In this document: positions 9,040 to 17,744 of the stretch, one piece after another
Layout: the number at the start of each line of letters is the position of its first letter
Position numbering within the stretch: the stretch's first letter is position 1
NCBI RefSeq assembly: GCF_013003965.1
Contig: NZ_CP053069.1
Coordinates: 2,697,419 to 2,761,418, forward strand
Reading direction: 5' to 3'
Source: Usitatibacter rugosus
Lineage (GTDB): Bacteria > Pseudomonadota > Gammaproteobacteria > Burkholderiales > Usitatibacteraceae
Length of the DNA: 64,000 bases
The notes under the pieces: generated by a model
The model's database searches: none
The model's input: only the letters and a program-made list of their open reading frames with translations
What the model was told of the DNA's origin: nothing
Program-made: the position numbers and the translations under genes

Positions 9040-9749
9040 CAGCCCTCCCGCGGCGTGGCGCCGCGGCCCCGCAGCACGATGTCGAAGTGGAACCCCAGCG
9101 CGCGCTCGGGAACGGTGAGCTTCCAGTTGAAGGAGGAGACCATCCGCTGGCGCGCTTCGGCGTCCGCGGTGGAGTTGAAGATGGGATCGAAGGCGAGCAG
9201 CGGATCGCCCGGGAAATACATCTGCGTCACCAGGCGCGTCATGAAGGACGGGCCGAAGACCGAGAAATGGATGTGCGCGGGACGCCACGCGTTCTCGTGG
9301 TTGCCCCACGGATACGCGCCCGGCCGGATGGTGGTGAATTTGTAGCCGCCCTCCTCGTCCGTGAGCACGCGGCCCAGGCCGGTGAAATTGGGATCGAGCG
9401 GCGCATCGTGCGTGTCGATGGCGTGCGCATAGCGGCCGGCCGAGTTGCACTGCCAGATCTCCACGAGGGTGTTGGCCGCGGGACGTCCGTCGAGGTCGAG
9501 GATCCGCCCGGCCACGACGATGCGCTCTCCCAAGGCCGGCGCATTTCCGTGCTTCGTGAGGTCGTCGTATCCGACGCCGACTTCCTCGCGCGTGAAGCGG
9601 GGACCGGCGAGCTCACCCGCGAGCTGCGGAGCCGCGACGAGCGCGTGCGAGGGCGAACGCTTGCGCGTCGAGCCGTAAGGCGCATGCAGGTATTCCGGCT
9701 GCGTGCCCGGCAGCGGCTTGCGGTAGTTTTCTTCGTCGGCCACGGCCAA
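9039..9749 (-). CDS. pcaH: Protocatechuate 3,4-dioxygenase beta subunit
   Basis: A catalytic subunit of about 236 residues. The Fe(III)-binding region is visible as RPGAYPWGNHENAWRPAHIHFSV (shown here in parts: a Tyr, then the paired His of RPAHIHF), together with VEIWQCNSAGRY. The N-terminal leader EYLHAPYGSTRKRSP is typical of PcaH. Start choice: TTG at 9749 gives the listed length, but GTG at 9743 lies 9 bases from the GAGGAG box and may be the true start. It heads the pcaHG-transporter-pobA-porin operon. Confidence 0.93.
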   Translation of the reverse strand: MAVADEENYRKPLPGTQPEYLHAPYGSTRKRSPSHALVAAPQLAGELAGPRFTREEVGVGYDDLTKHGNAPALGERIVVAGRILDLDGRPAANTLVEIWQCNSAGRYAHAIDTHDAPLDPNFTGLGRVLTDEEGGYKFTTIRPGAYPWGNHENAWRPAHIHFSVFGPSFMTRLVTQMYFPGDPLLAFDPIFNSTADAEARQRMVSSFNWKLTVPERALGFHFDIVLRGRGATPREG

Positions 9750-9769
9750 CGTCTCCTCGATTTTTCGAG

Positions 9770-9798
9770 AGCATCCCGGTTGGGCTCGCCCACGTCAA
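9770..9798 (-). promoter_or_regulatory. Candidate sigma-70 promoter of the pcaH operon
   Basis: On the minus strand TTGACG (9798-9793) is followed after 17 bases by GATGCT (9775-9770). The -35 is good and the -10 weak, as expected for an activator-dependent promoter. It would start transcription about 20 bases before pcaH. Confidence 0.35.
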
Positions 9799-9832
9799 GG
9801 GCGATTATTGACACATTGTGCGTTTATCGCCC
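9799..9832. promoter_or_regulatory. Inverted repeat in the pcaH/regulator divergent promoter (candidate IclR operator)
   Basis: GGGCGAT at 9799-9805 is repeated inverted as ATCGCCC at 9826-9832, in the 96-base region between pcaH and the IclR-type regulator. The repeat sits just upstream of the candidate pcaH -35. This is where a PcaR/PcaU/PobR-type regulator would be expected to bind. The assignment is by position only. Confidence 0.4.
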
Positions 9833-9845
9833 ACACTCCCCCGCC

Positions 9846-10712
9846 ATGGCTCGAACGGCATCCCGCGGCAAGGAACCTCCGCCCGACGCACTCCCCCTGC
9901 GCGGCCTCATGGCGCCCGTGCAGGAGATCGAGGCCTTCGCGGGCGATCCCGATTTCATGACGTCGCTCGCTCGCGGGCTCGCCGTGCTCCGCGGCTTCTC
10001 GCAATCGCGGCCCCACCAGACCATCTCGCAGTTGTCGCTGCGCACGGGCATCCCGCGCGCCGCCGTGCGCCGTGCCCTGCACACCCTCGCCCGTCTCGGC
10101 TACGTGGGCCACGATCCGGACCGCAAGACGTTCTCGCTCCGTGCCAAGGTGCTGACGCTCGGATTCGCCTACTTGAACACGACTCCGCTCACCGCGCTCG
10201 CGCAGCCCGTGCTGGATGCCGTGAGCGAGAAGCTCCACGAATCGAGCTCGATGGCGGTGCTGGAGAAGGATGAGGTCGTCTACGTCGTGCGCTCGCGAAC
10301 CGCCCGGCGCATCATGTCGGTCGACCTCGGCGTCGGAAGCCGGCTGCCCGCCTACTGCACGTCGCTCGGCCGGGTGCTGCTGTCGGGACTTTCGGCACCG
10401 GACCTGAACGCCTACCTTTCGCGCATCGACCCCGTGCGCCACACCCAACACACCGTCGTCTCCCGCGAAAAGCTGCGCGCCATCGTCGAGGCCGCCCGCA
10501 AGGACGAGTTCGCCATCATCGACCAGGAGCTGGAGGTCGGGCTGCGCTCGATCGCCGTCCCGGTGCGCGACGACCAGGGCCGCATCGTCGCCGCCATCAA
10601 CGCCGGCACGCAGGTGCATCGCGTGTCGGTGCCGGACCTGGAGCGCCTCTTCCTTCCGGTGCTGCGCGAGGCGGCCGGGGATCTCTGCGTTCCGACGAGG
10701 CCGTTGCCATGA
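9846..10712 (+). CDS. IclR-family transcriptional regulator of the pca genes (PcaR/PobR/PcaU type)
   Basis: A 288-residue regulator. After about 35 residues comes DPDFMTSLARGLAVLRGFS, the opening of IclR helix-turn-helix domains. The recognition region is TISQLSLRTGIPRAAVRRAL. The C-terminal effector domain contains SSSMAVLEKDEVVYVVRS and LPAYCTSLGRVLLS, typical of the PcaR/PcaU/PobR branch that senses aromatic acids or beta-ketoadipate. It is transcribed divergently from pcaHG and overlaps pcaB by 4 bases, so it probably controls both operons. Confidence 0.88.
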   Translation: MARTASRGKEPPPDALPLRGLMAPVQEIEAFAGDPDFMTSLARGLAVLRGFSQSRPHQTISQLSLRTGIPRAAVRRALHTLARLGYVGHDPDRKTFSLRAKVLTLGFAYLNTTPLTALAQPVLDAVSEKLHESSSMAVLEKDEVVYVVRSRTARRIMSVDLGVGSRLPAYCTSLGRVLLSGLSAPDLNAYLSRIDPVRHTQHTVVSREKLRAIVEAARKDEFAIIDQELEVGLRSIAVPVRDDQGRIVAAINAGTQVHRVSVPDLERLFLPVLREAAGDLCVPTRPLP

Positions 10713-11872
10713 GCATGAATCCCGCCGCACGCACGCTGCTGCGCTCCTCCTTCGAGGCGGCCCTCGGCGGCCCGGCGTTCGTGCGCGCGATGCTCGACTT
10801 CGAAACCGCGCTCGCCCGCGCGCAAGCCGAGGAAGGCGTGATTCCCGCCTCGTCGGCCGCCGCGATCGAGAACGCGGCCCGGCAGGTGATGGATGCCGAG
10901 TCGCTCGTCGCCGAAGGCAAGCGCTCGGTGAGCATCGCCGTGCCGTTCGTCGAGGCGCTGCAGGCGCGCGTGGCCAGCGCCGCGCCCGAGGCCGCCGCCC
11001 ATGTGCACTACGGCGCGACGAGCCAGGACGCGATCGATACGGCGATGGTGATGGCCGTGCGCCGCTGCCTCGACGAGGCCGACGGCTGCCTCGCCACCGC
11101 GGTCGCCGCGCTCGCCACGCGAGCCCGCGAGCACCGCGACACGCCGATGCTCGGACGGACCCTCATGCAGCCCGCGCTGCCGATCACCGCCGGCCTGAAG
11201 CTCGCGCGCTGGGCGGCGGCGCTCGAAGGCGACCGCCGGCGCATCGAAGGCGCGCGCGGTGCGCTCGCGATCCAGCTCGGCGGCCCCGTCGGAGCGCTGG
11301 AGAAGCTGGGCGCGAAAGGCCCGGCCGTTCGCGCACGGGTCGCACGCCAGCTCGGACTCGTCGACGCGCCCGCGTGGCACACGCATCGCGGCGCGTGGAT
11401 CGACCTCCTCGACCGCATCGGCAACACCATCCTCACCATCGGCAAGATCGCTCGCGACCTCTCGCTGCTCTCGCAACCCGAGGTCGGCGAGATGATGGAA
11501 GCCGCGCCGCGTGCCGGCATCGGGGCGTCGAGCGCCATGCCCCACAAGCGCAATCCCGTCGGCTGCGCCCATGCGCTCGCCGCCGCGACGCGTGCGCCGG
11601 GCCTCCTTGCCACCATTCATGCCGCCGCCCTCGGCGAGCACGAACGCGCGCTGGGCGGCTGGCAGGCGGAGCTCGCCACCGTGCCCGAGCTGATGGGCGC
11701 GCTCGGATCGAGCCTGGATTTCCTCGAGCGCATCGGCCCTTCGCTGGTCATCGATGCCGCACGCATGGCCGAGAACCTCCGAGCGCAACCCGAAGTGCAT
11801 GTCGCGGGCGGCGCCTCGAAGGAAGGATTGCGCTCGGCCCTCGACGAACTATTGAAGGAGATCGCACGATGA
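10709..11872 (+). CDS. pcaB: 3-carboxy-cis,cis-muconate cycloisomerase
   Basis: A 387-residue member of the fumarase/aspartase superfamily. It cyclises 3-carboxy-cis,cis-muconate to 4-carboxymuconolactone. The superfamily signature GASSAMPHKRNPV is near residue 270 and HYGATSQDAIDTA near residue 95. The length is shorter than the usual 400-450 because of a compact C-terminal domain. It overlaps the regulator upstream and pcaC downstream by 4 bases each. Confidence 0.93.
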   Translation: MSMNPAARTLLRSSFEAALGGPAFVRAMLDFETALARAQAEEGVIPASSAAAIENAARQVMDAESLVAEGKRSVSIAVPFVEALQARVASAAPEAAAHVHYGATSQDAIDTAMVMAVRRCLDEADGCLATAVAALATRAREHRDTPMLGRTLMQPALPITAGLKLARWAAALEGDRRRIEGARGALAIQLGGPVGALEKLGAKGPAVRARVARQLGLVDAPAWHTHRGAWIDLLDRIGNTILTIGKIARDLSLLSQPEVGEMMEAAPRAGIGASSAMPHKRNPVGCAHALAAATRAPGLLATIHAAALGEHERALGGWQAELATVPELMGALGSSLDFLERIGPSLVIDAARMAENLRAQPEVHVAGGASKEGLRSALDELLKEIAR

Positions 11873-12282
11873 GCAAGGACGCCTACAAGCGCGGGATGAA
11901 GACGCGCCGCAAGGTGCTGGGCGACGAGTGGGTCGATCGCGCCGAGGCGACGAAGACCGGCTTCAACGAGGAGTTCCAGCGCCTCATCACGCTGCATGCG
12001 TGGGACGACGTGTGGAACCGGCCGCACTTCGACCATCGCACGCGCCGGCTCCTCACCATCTCGATGCTCGCCGCACAGGGCCACTGGACCGAGTACCGCC
12101 TGCACATCGGCGCGGCGTTGCGCTCGGGCGACCTTTCCGTGGACGACATCCGCGAGCTGCTGCTGACGGCGATGATCTACTGCGGCGTGCCGACCGCGAA
12201 CCACGGCTTCAAGGAAGCGCGCGCGGAGATCGACGCATTCGCCGCCAAGCCGAAGTCGAAGAAGGCGGCGAAGAAGAAGTGA
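11869..12282 (+). CDS. pcaC: 4-carboxymuconolactone decarboxylase
   Basis: A 137-residue protein of the CMD/AhpD-like fold. It decarboxylates 4-carboxymuconolactone to 3-oxoadipate enol-lactone. It has the family sequence FDHRTRRLLTISMLAAQGHW with the conserved EYRLHIGAAL and YCGVPTANHGF. The lysine-rich tail (PKSKKAAKKK) is unusual but harmless. The start ATG overlaps pcaB and the stop overlaps the pcaD GTG. Confidence 0.93.
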   Translation: MSKDAYKRGMKTRRKVLGDEWVDRAEATKTGFNEEFQRLITLHAWDDVWNRPHFDHRTRRLLTISMLAAQGHWTEYRLHIGAALRSGDLSVDDIRELLLTAMIYCGVPTANHGFKEARAEIDAFAAKPKSKKAAKKK

Positions 12283-13055
12283 ACGCGGTGGCCCTCCACG
12301 CGCAGTCGCATGGCACCGGAGCGCCCGTGCTCCTCGCGCACGCCATCGCCTACGACCATCGCATGTGGACGCCGATGCTCGAGCATTTCGGCAGCCAGCG
12401 CCAGGCGATCCTCGCGGACCTGCGCGGCCACGGCCAGAGTCCCGTGCCGCCCGGGCCCTACTCACTCGAAGCGATGGCCGACGACTGCGCGGCCCTCCTC
12501 GACCGCTTCGGCCACGCGCGCGCCGACTTCGTCGGCCTCTCGCTGGGCGGCATGGTCGGCCAGGCCTTCGCGCTCCGCCACCCGGACCGGGTGAACCGCC
12601 TCGTGCTCTCGAACACCAGCAGCTCGTACGGCCCACAGGGACGCGGCCTGTGGGAGGCGCGCAAGAAGCTCGTCCGCGAGAGCGGCATGGCCTCGCTCCA
12701 CGACCTGATGGTGTCGCGCAACTTCTCCGAGTCTTTTCGCTTGGAGCACCCGGAGAAGATCGCCGTAGCCATGAAGCCGCTCACCGCCACGAGCGTCGAA
12801 GGCTACGTGGGCTGCTGCGACGCGATCGCGGAGCTCGATTACACGGCCTCGCTGCCGCGCATCCGCGCACGCACGCTCGTCATCGCCGGCTCGCTCGACC
12901 CGGGTACGCCCGTTGCGATGGCCGAGATCCTGGCCGCCGGCATTCCCGACGCAAAGCTCGCCGTCATCGACGGCGCCGCCCACCTGTCCGCCTACGAGAA
13001 GCCGGTGGAATACGCGGCGCTCGTCGGACGTTTCCTCGATACCCCGGAGAGCTGA
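12279..13055 (+). CDS. pcaD: 3-oxoadipate enol-lactonase
   Basis: A 258-residue alpha/beta hydrolase that opens the enol-lactone to 3-oxoadipate. The nucleophile elbow is GLSLGG (Ser near residue 92), the catalytic Asp follows in GSLDPGTP, and the His is in DGAAHLSAYEKP near the C-terminus. The start is GTG at 12279, overlapping the pcaC stop (GTGA), which fits the tight spacing of the operon. Confidence 0.92.
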   Translation: MNAVALHAQSHGTGAPVLLAHAIAYDHRMWTPMLEHFGSQRQAILADLRGHGQSPVPPGPYSLEAMADDCAALLDRFGHARADFVGLSLGGMVGQAFALRHPDRVNRLVLSNTSSSYGPQGRGLWEARKKLVRESGMASLHDLMVSRNFSESFRLEHPEKIAVAMKPLTATSVEGYVGCCDAIAELDYTASLPRIRARTLVIAGSLDPGTPVAMAEILAAGIPDAKLAVIDGAAHLSAYEKPVEYAALVGRFLDTPES

Positions 13056-13064
13056 AGGACCGCC

Positions 13065-13913
13065 ATGGAATCCCGGATCATGCCCCTCGCCGACGCCGTG
13101 CGCCGCCACGTGAAGGACGGCCAGACGCTCGCCCTCGAAGGCTTCACGCACCTCATCCCCACCGCGGCCGGCCACGAGATCATCCGGCAGAAGCGCCGCA
13201 ACCTCACGCTGATCCGCATGACCCCGGACATCGTCTACGACCAGATGATCGGCATGGGCTGCGCCTCGAGCCTCGAGTTCTCGTGGGGCGGCAATCCCGG
13301 CGTGGGCTCGCTGCACCGCTTCCGCGACGCGATCCAGAACGGCTGGCCCAACGCGGTCACGATCTCCGAGCACAGCCATGCGGACATGGCGGGCCGCTAC
13401 CAGGCCGGCGCCTCGGGCCTGCCCTTCTCTGTATTGCGCGGCTATGTGGGCTCCGACCTTCCGAAGCACAACCCGAACATCAAGAGCATCACCTGCCCCT
13501 TCACGGGCGAGGTGCTCGCCGCCACGCCGGCGATCAACCCGGACGTGACGATCATCCACGCGCAGAAGGCCGACCGGAAAGGCAACGTCCTCATCCACGG
13601 GATCATCGGCATTCAAAAGGAAGCGGTGCTCGCCGCCAAGGCCGCGATCGTCACCGTCGAAGAGGTCGTCGAAGACCTCGAGGCCCCGATGAACTCCTGC
13701 GTGCTGCCCCACTGGGTGCTGGCCGCCGTGTGCGAGGTCCCGATGGGCGCGCACCCGAGCTATGCCCACGGCTACTACGACCGCGACAACGCCTTCTGCA
13801 AGGAGTGGGAGGTGATCTCGCGCGACCGCGACCGCTTCCTCGAATGGATGAACGCCCACGTGCTCGGCACGCCCAACCATGCGCAGTTCCTGGCCTACGC
13901 GGGGATCCGATGA
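13065..13913 (+). CDS. 3-oxoadipate CoA-transferase subunit A (CatI type)
   Basis: A 282-residue family-I CoA-transferase alpha subunit. It has LALEGFTHLIPTAAGHEIIR at the N-terminus and SCVLPHWVLAAVCEVPMGAHPS in the C-terminal half. It is larger than classic PcaI (about 230 residues) and resembles the CatI/glutaconate CoA-transferase group. With subunit B it moves CoA from succinyl-CoA to 3-oxoadipate. The position directly after pcaD supports this substrate. It is separated from pcaD by 9 bases. Confidence 0.82.
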   Translation: MESRIMPLADAVRRHVKDGQTLALEGFTHLIPTAAGHEIIRQKRRNLTLIRMTPDIVYDQMIGMGCASSLEFSWGGNPGVGSLHRFRDAIQNGWPNAVTISEHSHADMAGRYQAGASGLPFSVLRGYVGSDLPKHNPNIKSITCPFTGEVLAATPAINPDVTIIHAQKADRKGNVLIHGIIGIQKEAVLAAKAAIVTVEEVVEDLEAPMNSCVLPHWVLAAVCEVPMGAHPSYAHGYYDRDNAFCKEWEVISRDRDRFLEWMNAHVLGTPNHAQFLAYAGIR

Positions 13914-14713
13914 GCTTTTCCCAGAGCCACCCGGGCTACACGCCCGCGGAGATCATGACCATCGAGGCGTCGCGGCGTCTCAAGGACGGCACGGTGTGCT
14001 TCGTCGGCATTGGCCTGCCCTCGGCGGCAGCGAACCTGGCTCGCCTCACGCACGCGCCCGATGTCGTTCTCATCTATGAGTCGGGAACCATCGGCGCCAA
14101 GCCCGACATCCTTCCGCTGTCGATCGGCGACGGCGAGCTGGCCGAGTTCGCCGACACCGTCGTCTCCGTGCCGGAGATCTTCCGCTACTGGCTGCAGGGC
14201 GGGCACGTTGACATCGGCTTCCTCGGAGCCGCGCAGGTGGACCGCTACGGCAACATCAACTCCACCATCATCGGCAGCGACTACGCCAAGCCCAAGGTGC
14301 GCCTGCCCGGCGCGGGCGGAGCGCCGGAGATCGCGTCGAACGCGAAAGAGACGTGGATCATCATCAAGCAGAGCCTGCGGACCTTCGTCGAGAAGGTGGA
14401 CTTCCTCACGTCCGTCGGCCACTACGAAGGCGGCGATTCGCGCGCGCGTTCCGGTGCCCGCGGCGCAGGACCGACCGCCGTGATCACGGACCTCGGCGTG
14501 CTCACGCCCGATCCGACCACGAAGGAGCTCGTCCTCTCGGCCCTGCATCCTGGCGTGAGCGTCGAGCAGGCGCGCGCGGCCACGGGCTGGGACTTGAAGA
14601 TCGCGAACCTGATCAAGGACACCGCCCCGCCGACGCAGCTCGAGCTCGTCACCCTGCGCGACCTCCACTCGCGCACGGCAAAGGCGCACGGGATCACGCT
14701 CGCGCCCGACTGA
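13910..14713 (+). CDS. 3-oxoadipate CoA-transferase subunit B (CatJ type)
   Basis: A 267-residue beta subunit. The catalytic-glutamate region appears as VVLIYESGTIGAKP near residue 50, with FVGIGLPSAAANLARL before it and GFLGAAQVDRYGNINSTII after it. These features match the CatJ/GctB group. It overlaps subunit A by 4 bases (ATGA). No thiolase (pcaF) follows, so the last step of the pathway must be encoded elsewhere. Confidence 0.82.
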   Translation: MSFSQSHPGYTPAEIMTIEASRRLKDGTVCFVGIGLPSAAANLARLTHAPDVVLIYESGTIGAKPDILPLSIGDGELAEFADTVVSVPEIFRYWLQGGHVDIGFLGAAQVDRYGNINSTIIGSDYAKPKVRLPGAGGAPEIASNAKETWIIIKQSLRTFVEKVDFLTSVGHYEGGDSRARSGARGAGPTAVITDLGVLTPDPTTKELVLSALHPGVSVEQARAATGWDLKIANLIKDTAPPTQLELVTLRDLHSRTAKAHGITLAPD

Positions 14714-14743
14714 TCGTTACCACGCACCAAAACGGACCGCGAG

Positions 14744-14758
14744 GCACCGCTTCCGTGC
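14744..14758 (+). promoter_or_regulatory. NtrC-like binding site upstream of urtA
   Basis: GCAC, 7 bases, then GTGC matches the dyad of NtrC sites. It lies 41 bases before the sigma-54 -24 element, closer than the usual enhancer distance. Another NtrC half-site-like GCAC lies at 14723-14726. Confidence 0.45.
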
Positions 14759-14799
14759 GCCATTTCGGCGCGCAGCACCTTTTCCCTGTGGGAATCCGC

Positions 14800-14815
14800 T
14801 GGCACGAATGCTGCT
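14800..14815 (+). promoter_or_regulatory. Sigma-54 promoter of the urea uptake/urease operon
   Basis: TGGCACG, 4 bases, CTGCT. The GG of the -24 box and the GC of the -12 box are exactly 10 bases apart, as required by RpoN. Only one base departs from the strong consensus (CTGCT for TTGCT). Transcription would start near 14827, about 37 bases before urtA. This points to nitrogen-limitation control of the urt-ure genes. Confidence 0.65.
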
Positions 14816-14863
14816 GACAGTAAAAGCAGCAGGTCCAGTCACCACTCACAAGGGGAAATCCAA

Positions 14864-16174
14864 ATGCTGCGCCGCAAGTTCATGACCACGCTGGTCTCCG
14901 TCGCGCTTGCCGCGTCGGCGGCCCTGGGCACCGCGTACGCCCAAACCGGCGGCACCGTGAAGGTCGGTGTCCTCCATTCGCTTTCCGGGACCATGGCCAT
15001 CAGCGAGACCGTGCTGAAGGACGTGGCGCTCATGGCCATCGAGGAGATCAACGCCAAGGGAGGCGTCCTCGGCAAGAAGCTGGAGCCCGATGTCGTCGAT
15101 CCGGCCTCCAACTGGCCCCTCTTCGCCGAAAAGGCGCGCCAGCTGATCTCGCAGGACAAGGTCGTCGTGGTCTTCGGCTGCTGGACCTCGGTGTCGCGCA
15201 AGTCCGTGCTCCCCGTGTTCGAGGAGCTGAACGGCCTGCTCTTCTACCCGGTGCAATACGAAGGTGAAGAGCTCTCGAAGAACGTCTTCTATACCGGCGC
15301 GGCCCCGAACCAGCAGGCCATCCCCGCCGTCGAGTACCTGATGAGCAAGGACGGCGGCGGTGCCAAGCGCTGGGTGCTCCTCGGCACGGACTACGTGTAT
15401 CCGCGCACGACGAACAAGATCCTGCGCGCGTTCCTCAAGTCCAAGGGTGTGGCCGAGGCGGACATCATGGAGGAGTACACGCCGTTCGGTCACTCCGACT
15501 ACCAGACGATCATCGCGAAGATCAAGAAGTTCTCGTCCGAGGGCAAGAAGACCGCCGTCGTGTCGACGATCAACGGCGACTCGAACGTGCCGTTCTACAA
15601 GGAGCTGGGCAACCAGGGCCTGAAGGCGACGGATGTCCCGGTGGTCGCGTTCTCCGTGGGTGAAGAGGAGCTGCGCGGCGTCGACACGAAGCCGCTCGTG
15701 GGTCACCTCGCCGCGTGGAACTACTTCATGTCGATCAAGGCCCCGGCCAATGACTCCTTCAAGGCCAAGTGGGCCGCGTACGCCAAGGCGAAGAAGCTGC
15801 CCGGCGCCGACAAGCCGCTCACCAACGACCCGATGGAAGCCACGTATATCGGCGTCTACATGTGGAAGCAGGCGGTCGAGAAGGCCAAGTCGTTCGACAC
15901 GGACAAGGTGATCGCCGCCATGGCCGGCCAGACGTTCACCGCGCCCTCCGGCATCACGTCGAAGATGGACGAGAAGAATCACCATCTTCACAAGGCGGTG
16001 TTCATCGGCGAGATCAAGGCCGACGGCCAGTTCAACGTCGTGTGGAAGACGCCCGGCCCGGTGAAAGCCCAGCCGTGGAGCCCGTTCATCGCCGGCAACG
16101 ACAAGAAGAAGGACGAGCCCGAAGGCAAGACCGTGATCGCGGCACCCGCAGCACCCGCGGCACCGAAGAAGTAA
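14864..16174 (+). CDS. urtA: Urea ABC transporter substrate-binding protein
   Basis: A 436-residue periplasmic receptor. The signal peptide is about 26 residues (ending GTAYAQ). The mature domain opens VKVGVLHSLSGTMAISE, diagnostic for UrtA/FmdD/AmiC-type receptors, and contains VFGCWTSVSRKSVLPV and FYPVQYEGEE. The C-terminal tail is rich in Ala/Pro. It is preceded by AAGGGGAAA as ribosome site and by a sigma-54 promoter. It is first of the five urt genes. Confidence 0.95.
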   Translation: MLRRKFMTTLVSVALAASAALGTAYAQTGGTVKVGVLHSLSGTMAISETVLKDVALMAIEEINAKGGVLGKKLEPDVVDPASNWPLFAEKARQLISQDKVVVVFGCWTSVSRKSVLPVFEELNGLLFYPVQYEGEELSKNVFYTGAAPNQQAIPAVEYLMSKDGGGAKRWVLLGTDYVYPRTTNKILRAFLKSKGVAEADIMEEYTPFGHSDYQTIIAKIKKFSSEGKKTAVVSTINGDSNVPFYKELGNQGLKATDVPVVAFSVGEEELRGVDTKPLVGHLAAWNYFMSIKAPANDSFKAKWAAYAKAKKLPGADKPLTNDPMEATYIGVYMWKQAVEKAKSFDTDKVIAAMAGQTFTAPSGITSKMDEKNHHLHKAVFIGEIKADGQFNVVWKTPGPVKAQPWSPFIAGNDKKKDEPEGKTVIAAPAAPAAPKK

Positions 16175-16241
16175 CCCCCGCACCGGGCGGCGCACGTACG
16201 CCGCCCGGGCTTCTCCCTCTCGCTGACGGAAACAACGCTCC

Positions 16242-17744
16242 ATGCGCGCATTGCTGCTGGGCCTGATGTTGCTGTGCGTTCTCCTGGCACCGCCCGCTTA
16301 CGCGGTCGATGCGGCGCTGGCGCAACGCATCGCCGCCGGCGACAACGACGAGAAGGTCGCCGTCCTCGCGAAGATCGTCGCCGCCGCCGACCCGAAAGAC
16401 ATCCCCTTCCTGCAGTCCCTGGCCGAAGGCACCGTCACCCTCGACGGCAAGCCGGTCGAGATCACCGTGAACAACCGGCTGCGCCGGGAGATCGAGGGCG
16501 CGATCGCCGCGCTGAAGCTGGTCGATCCCGACCGCACGACGCGCCTCGCCGCCGCGAAGGAGCTCTCCGGCGGCGCCGAGCCCGGCATGCTGCCGGCCGT
16601 GAAGAAGGCGCTCGCTACCGAGAAGGATCCGGAGATCAAGCCGCTGCTCGAGGCCATCATGGCCACGCTCGGCATCAAGTCCACGGACAAGGCCGAGCGC
16701 CTGGCGGCCATCAAGACACTCGGAGCTTCGAACAGCCCGACGTCACGCACGCTGCTCGCCGAGCTGAAGGACGATGCCGACGTCGAGATCAAGGCCGCGT
16801 CGCAGCAGGCATTGAAAGCAGTCGAAGGCCGCCTCGCCTGGGCCGAACGTGCGGGCCTGCTCTTCGCCGGCATCTCGCTGGGCTCCATCCTGCTGCTGGC
16901 GGCGCTGGGCCTCGCGATCACCTACGGCCTCATGGGCGTGATCAACATGGCCCACGGCGAGCTGATCATGATCGGCGCCTACACGACGTACCTGGTGCAG
17001 AACCTCTTCCGCGCGCACTTTCCCGGGGCATTCGACGCCTACCTGTTGTTCGCCGTCCCCGCCGCCTTCGCCGCCTCGATGCTGGTCGGCATGGCGCTCG
17101 AGCGCACCGTGGTGCGTTTCCTCTATGGGCGCCCGCTGGAGACCCTGCTCGCCACCTGGGGCATCTCGCTCATGCTGATCCAGGCAGTCCGCACGATCTT
17201 CGGCGCGCAGAACGTCCAGGTCGAAAACCCCTCGTGGATGTCCGGCGGGATGGAGATCCTCTCCGGGGTCGTGCTGCCCTACAGCCGCATCGTGATCATC
17301 GCCTTCGCGGGTGCCGTGCTGGTCGGCATCGGACTGTTGCTCGCGAAGACACGGCTGGGCCTCTTCGTGCGCGGCGTCACGCAGAACCGCGCGATGGCCT
17401 CCTGCGTCGGCGTTCCGACGGCGCGCGTGGACATGTGGGCCTTCGGCCTGGGCTCCGGGTTGGCCGGGCTCGCGGGCTGCGCGCTCTCGCAGATCGGCAA
17501 CGTCGGGCCCGACCTCGGCCAGTCGTACATCGTCGATTCGTTCCTGGTCGTGGTGGTGGGCGGCGTGGGCCAGCTCGCCGGCACGGTGCTCGCGGCCCTG
17601 GGCCTCGGCATCGTGAACAAGCTGCTCGAGACCTGGGCGGGTGCGGTCATCGCGAAGATCGTGGTGCTCGTCTTCATCATCCTCTTCATCCAGAAGCGCC
17701 CGCAGGGCATGTTCGCGATGAAGGGCCGGGCGGTGGAGTCGTGA
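16242..17744 (+). CDS. urtB: Urea ABC transporter permease UrtB
   Basis: A 500-residue permease. It has a signal peptide (about residues 1-22) and a periplasmic helical-repeat region up to about residue 200. The LivH-like membrane domain follows (GISLGSILLLAALGLAITYGL, GVINMAHGELIMIGAYTTY). The N-terminal extension is a known feature of proteobacterial UrtB and is not a misassembly. It overlaps urtC by 4 bases (GTGA). Confidence 0.94.
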   Translation: MRALLLGLMLLCVLLAPPAYAVDAALAQRIAAGDNDEKVAVLAKIVAAADPKDIPFLQSLAEGTVTLDGKPVEITVNNRLRREIEGAIAALKLVDPDRTTRLAAAKELSGGAEPGMLPAVKKALATEKDPEIKPLLEAIMATLGIKSTDKAERLAAIKTLGASNSPTSRTLLAELKDDADVEIKAASQQALKAVEGRLAWAERAGLLFAGISLGSILLLAALGLAITYGLMGVINMAHGELIMIGAYTTYLVQNLFRAHFPGAFDAYLLFAVPAAFAASMLVGMALERTVVRFLYGRPLETLLATWGISLMLIQAVRTIFGAQNVQVENPSWMSGGMEILSGVVLPYSRIVIIAFAGAVLVGIGLLLAKTRLGLFVRGVTQNRAMASCVGVPTARVDMWAFGLGSGLAGLAGCALSQIGNVGPDLGQSYIVDSFLVVVVGGVGQLAGTVLAALGLGIVNKLLETWAGAVIAKIVVLVFIILFIQKRPQGMFAMKGRAVES

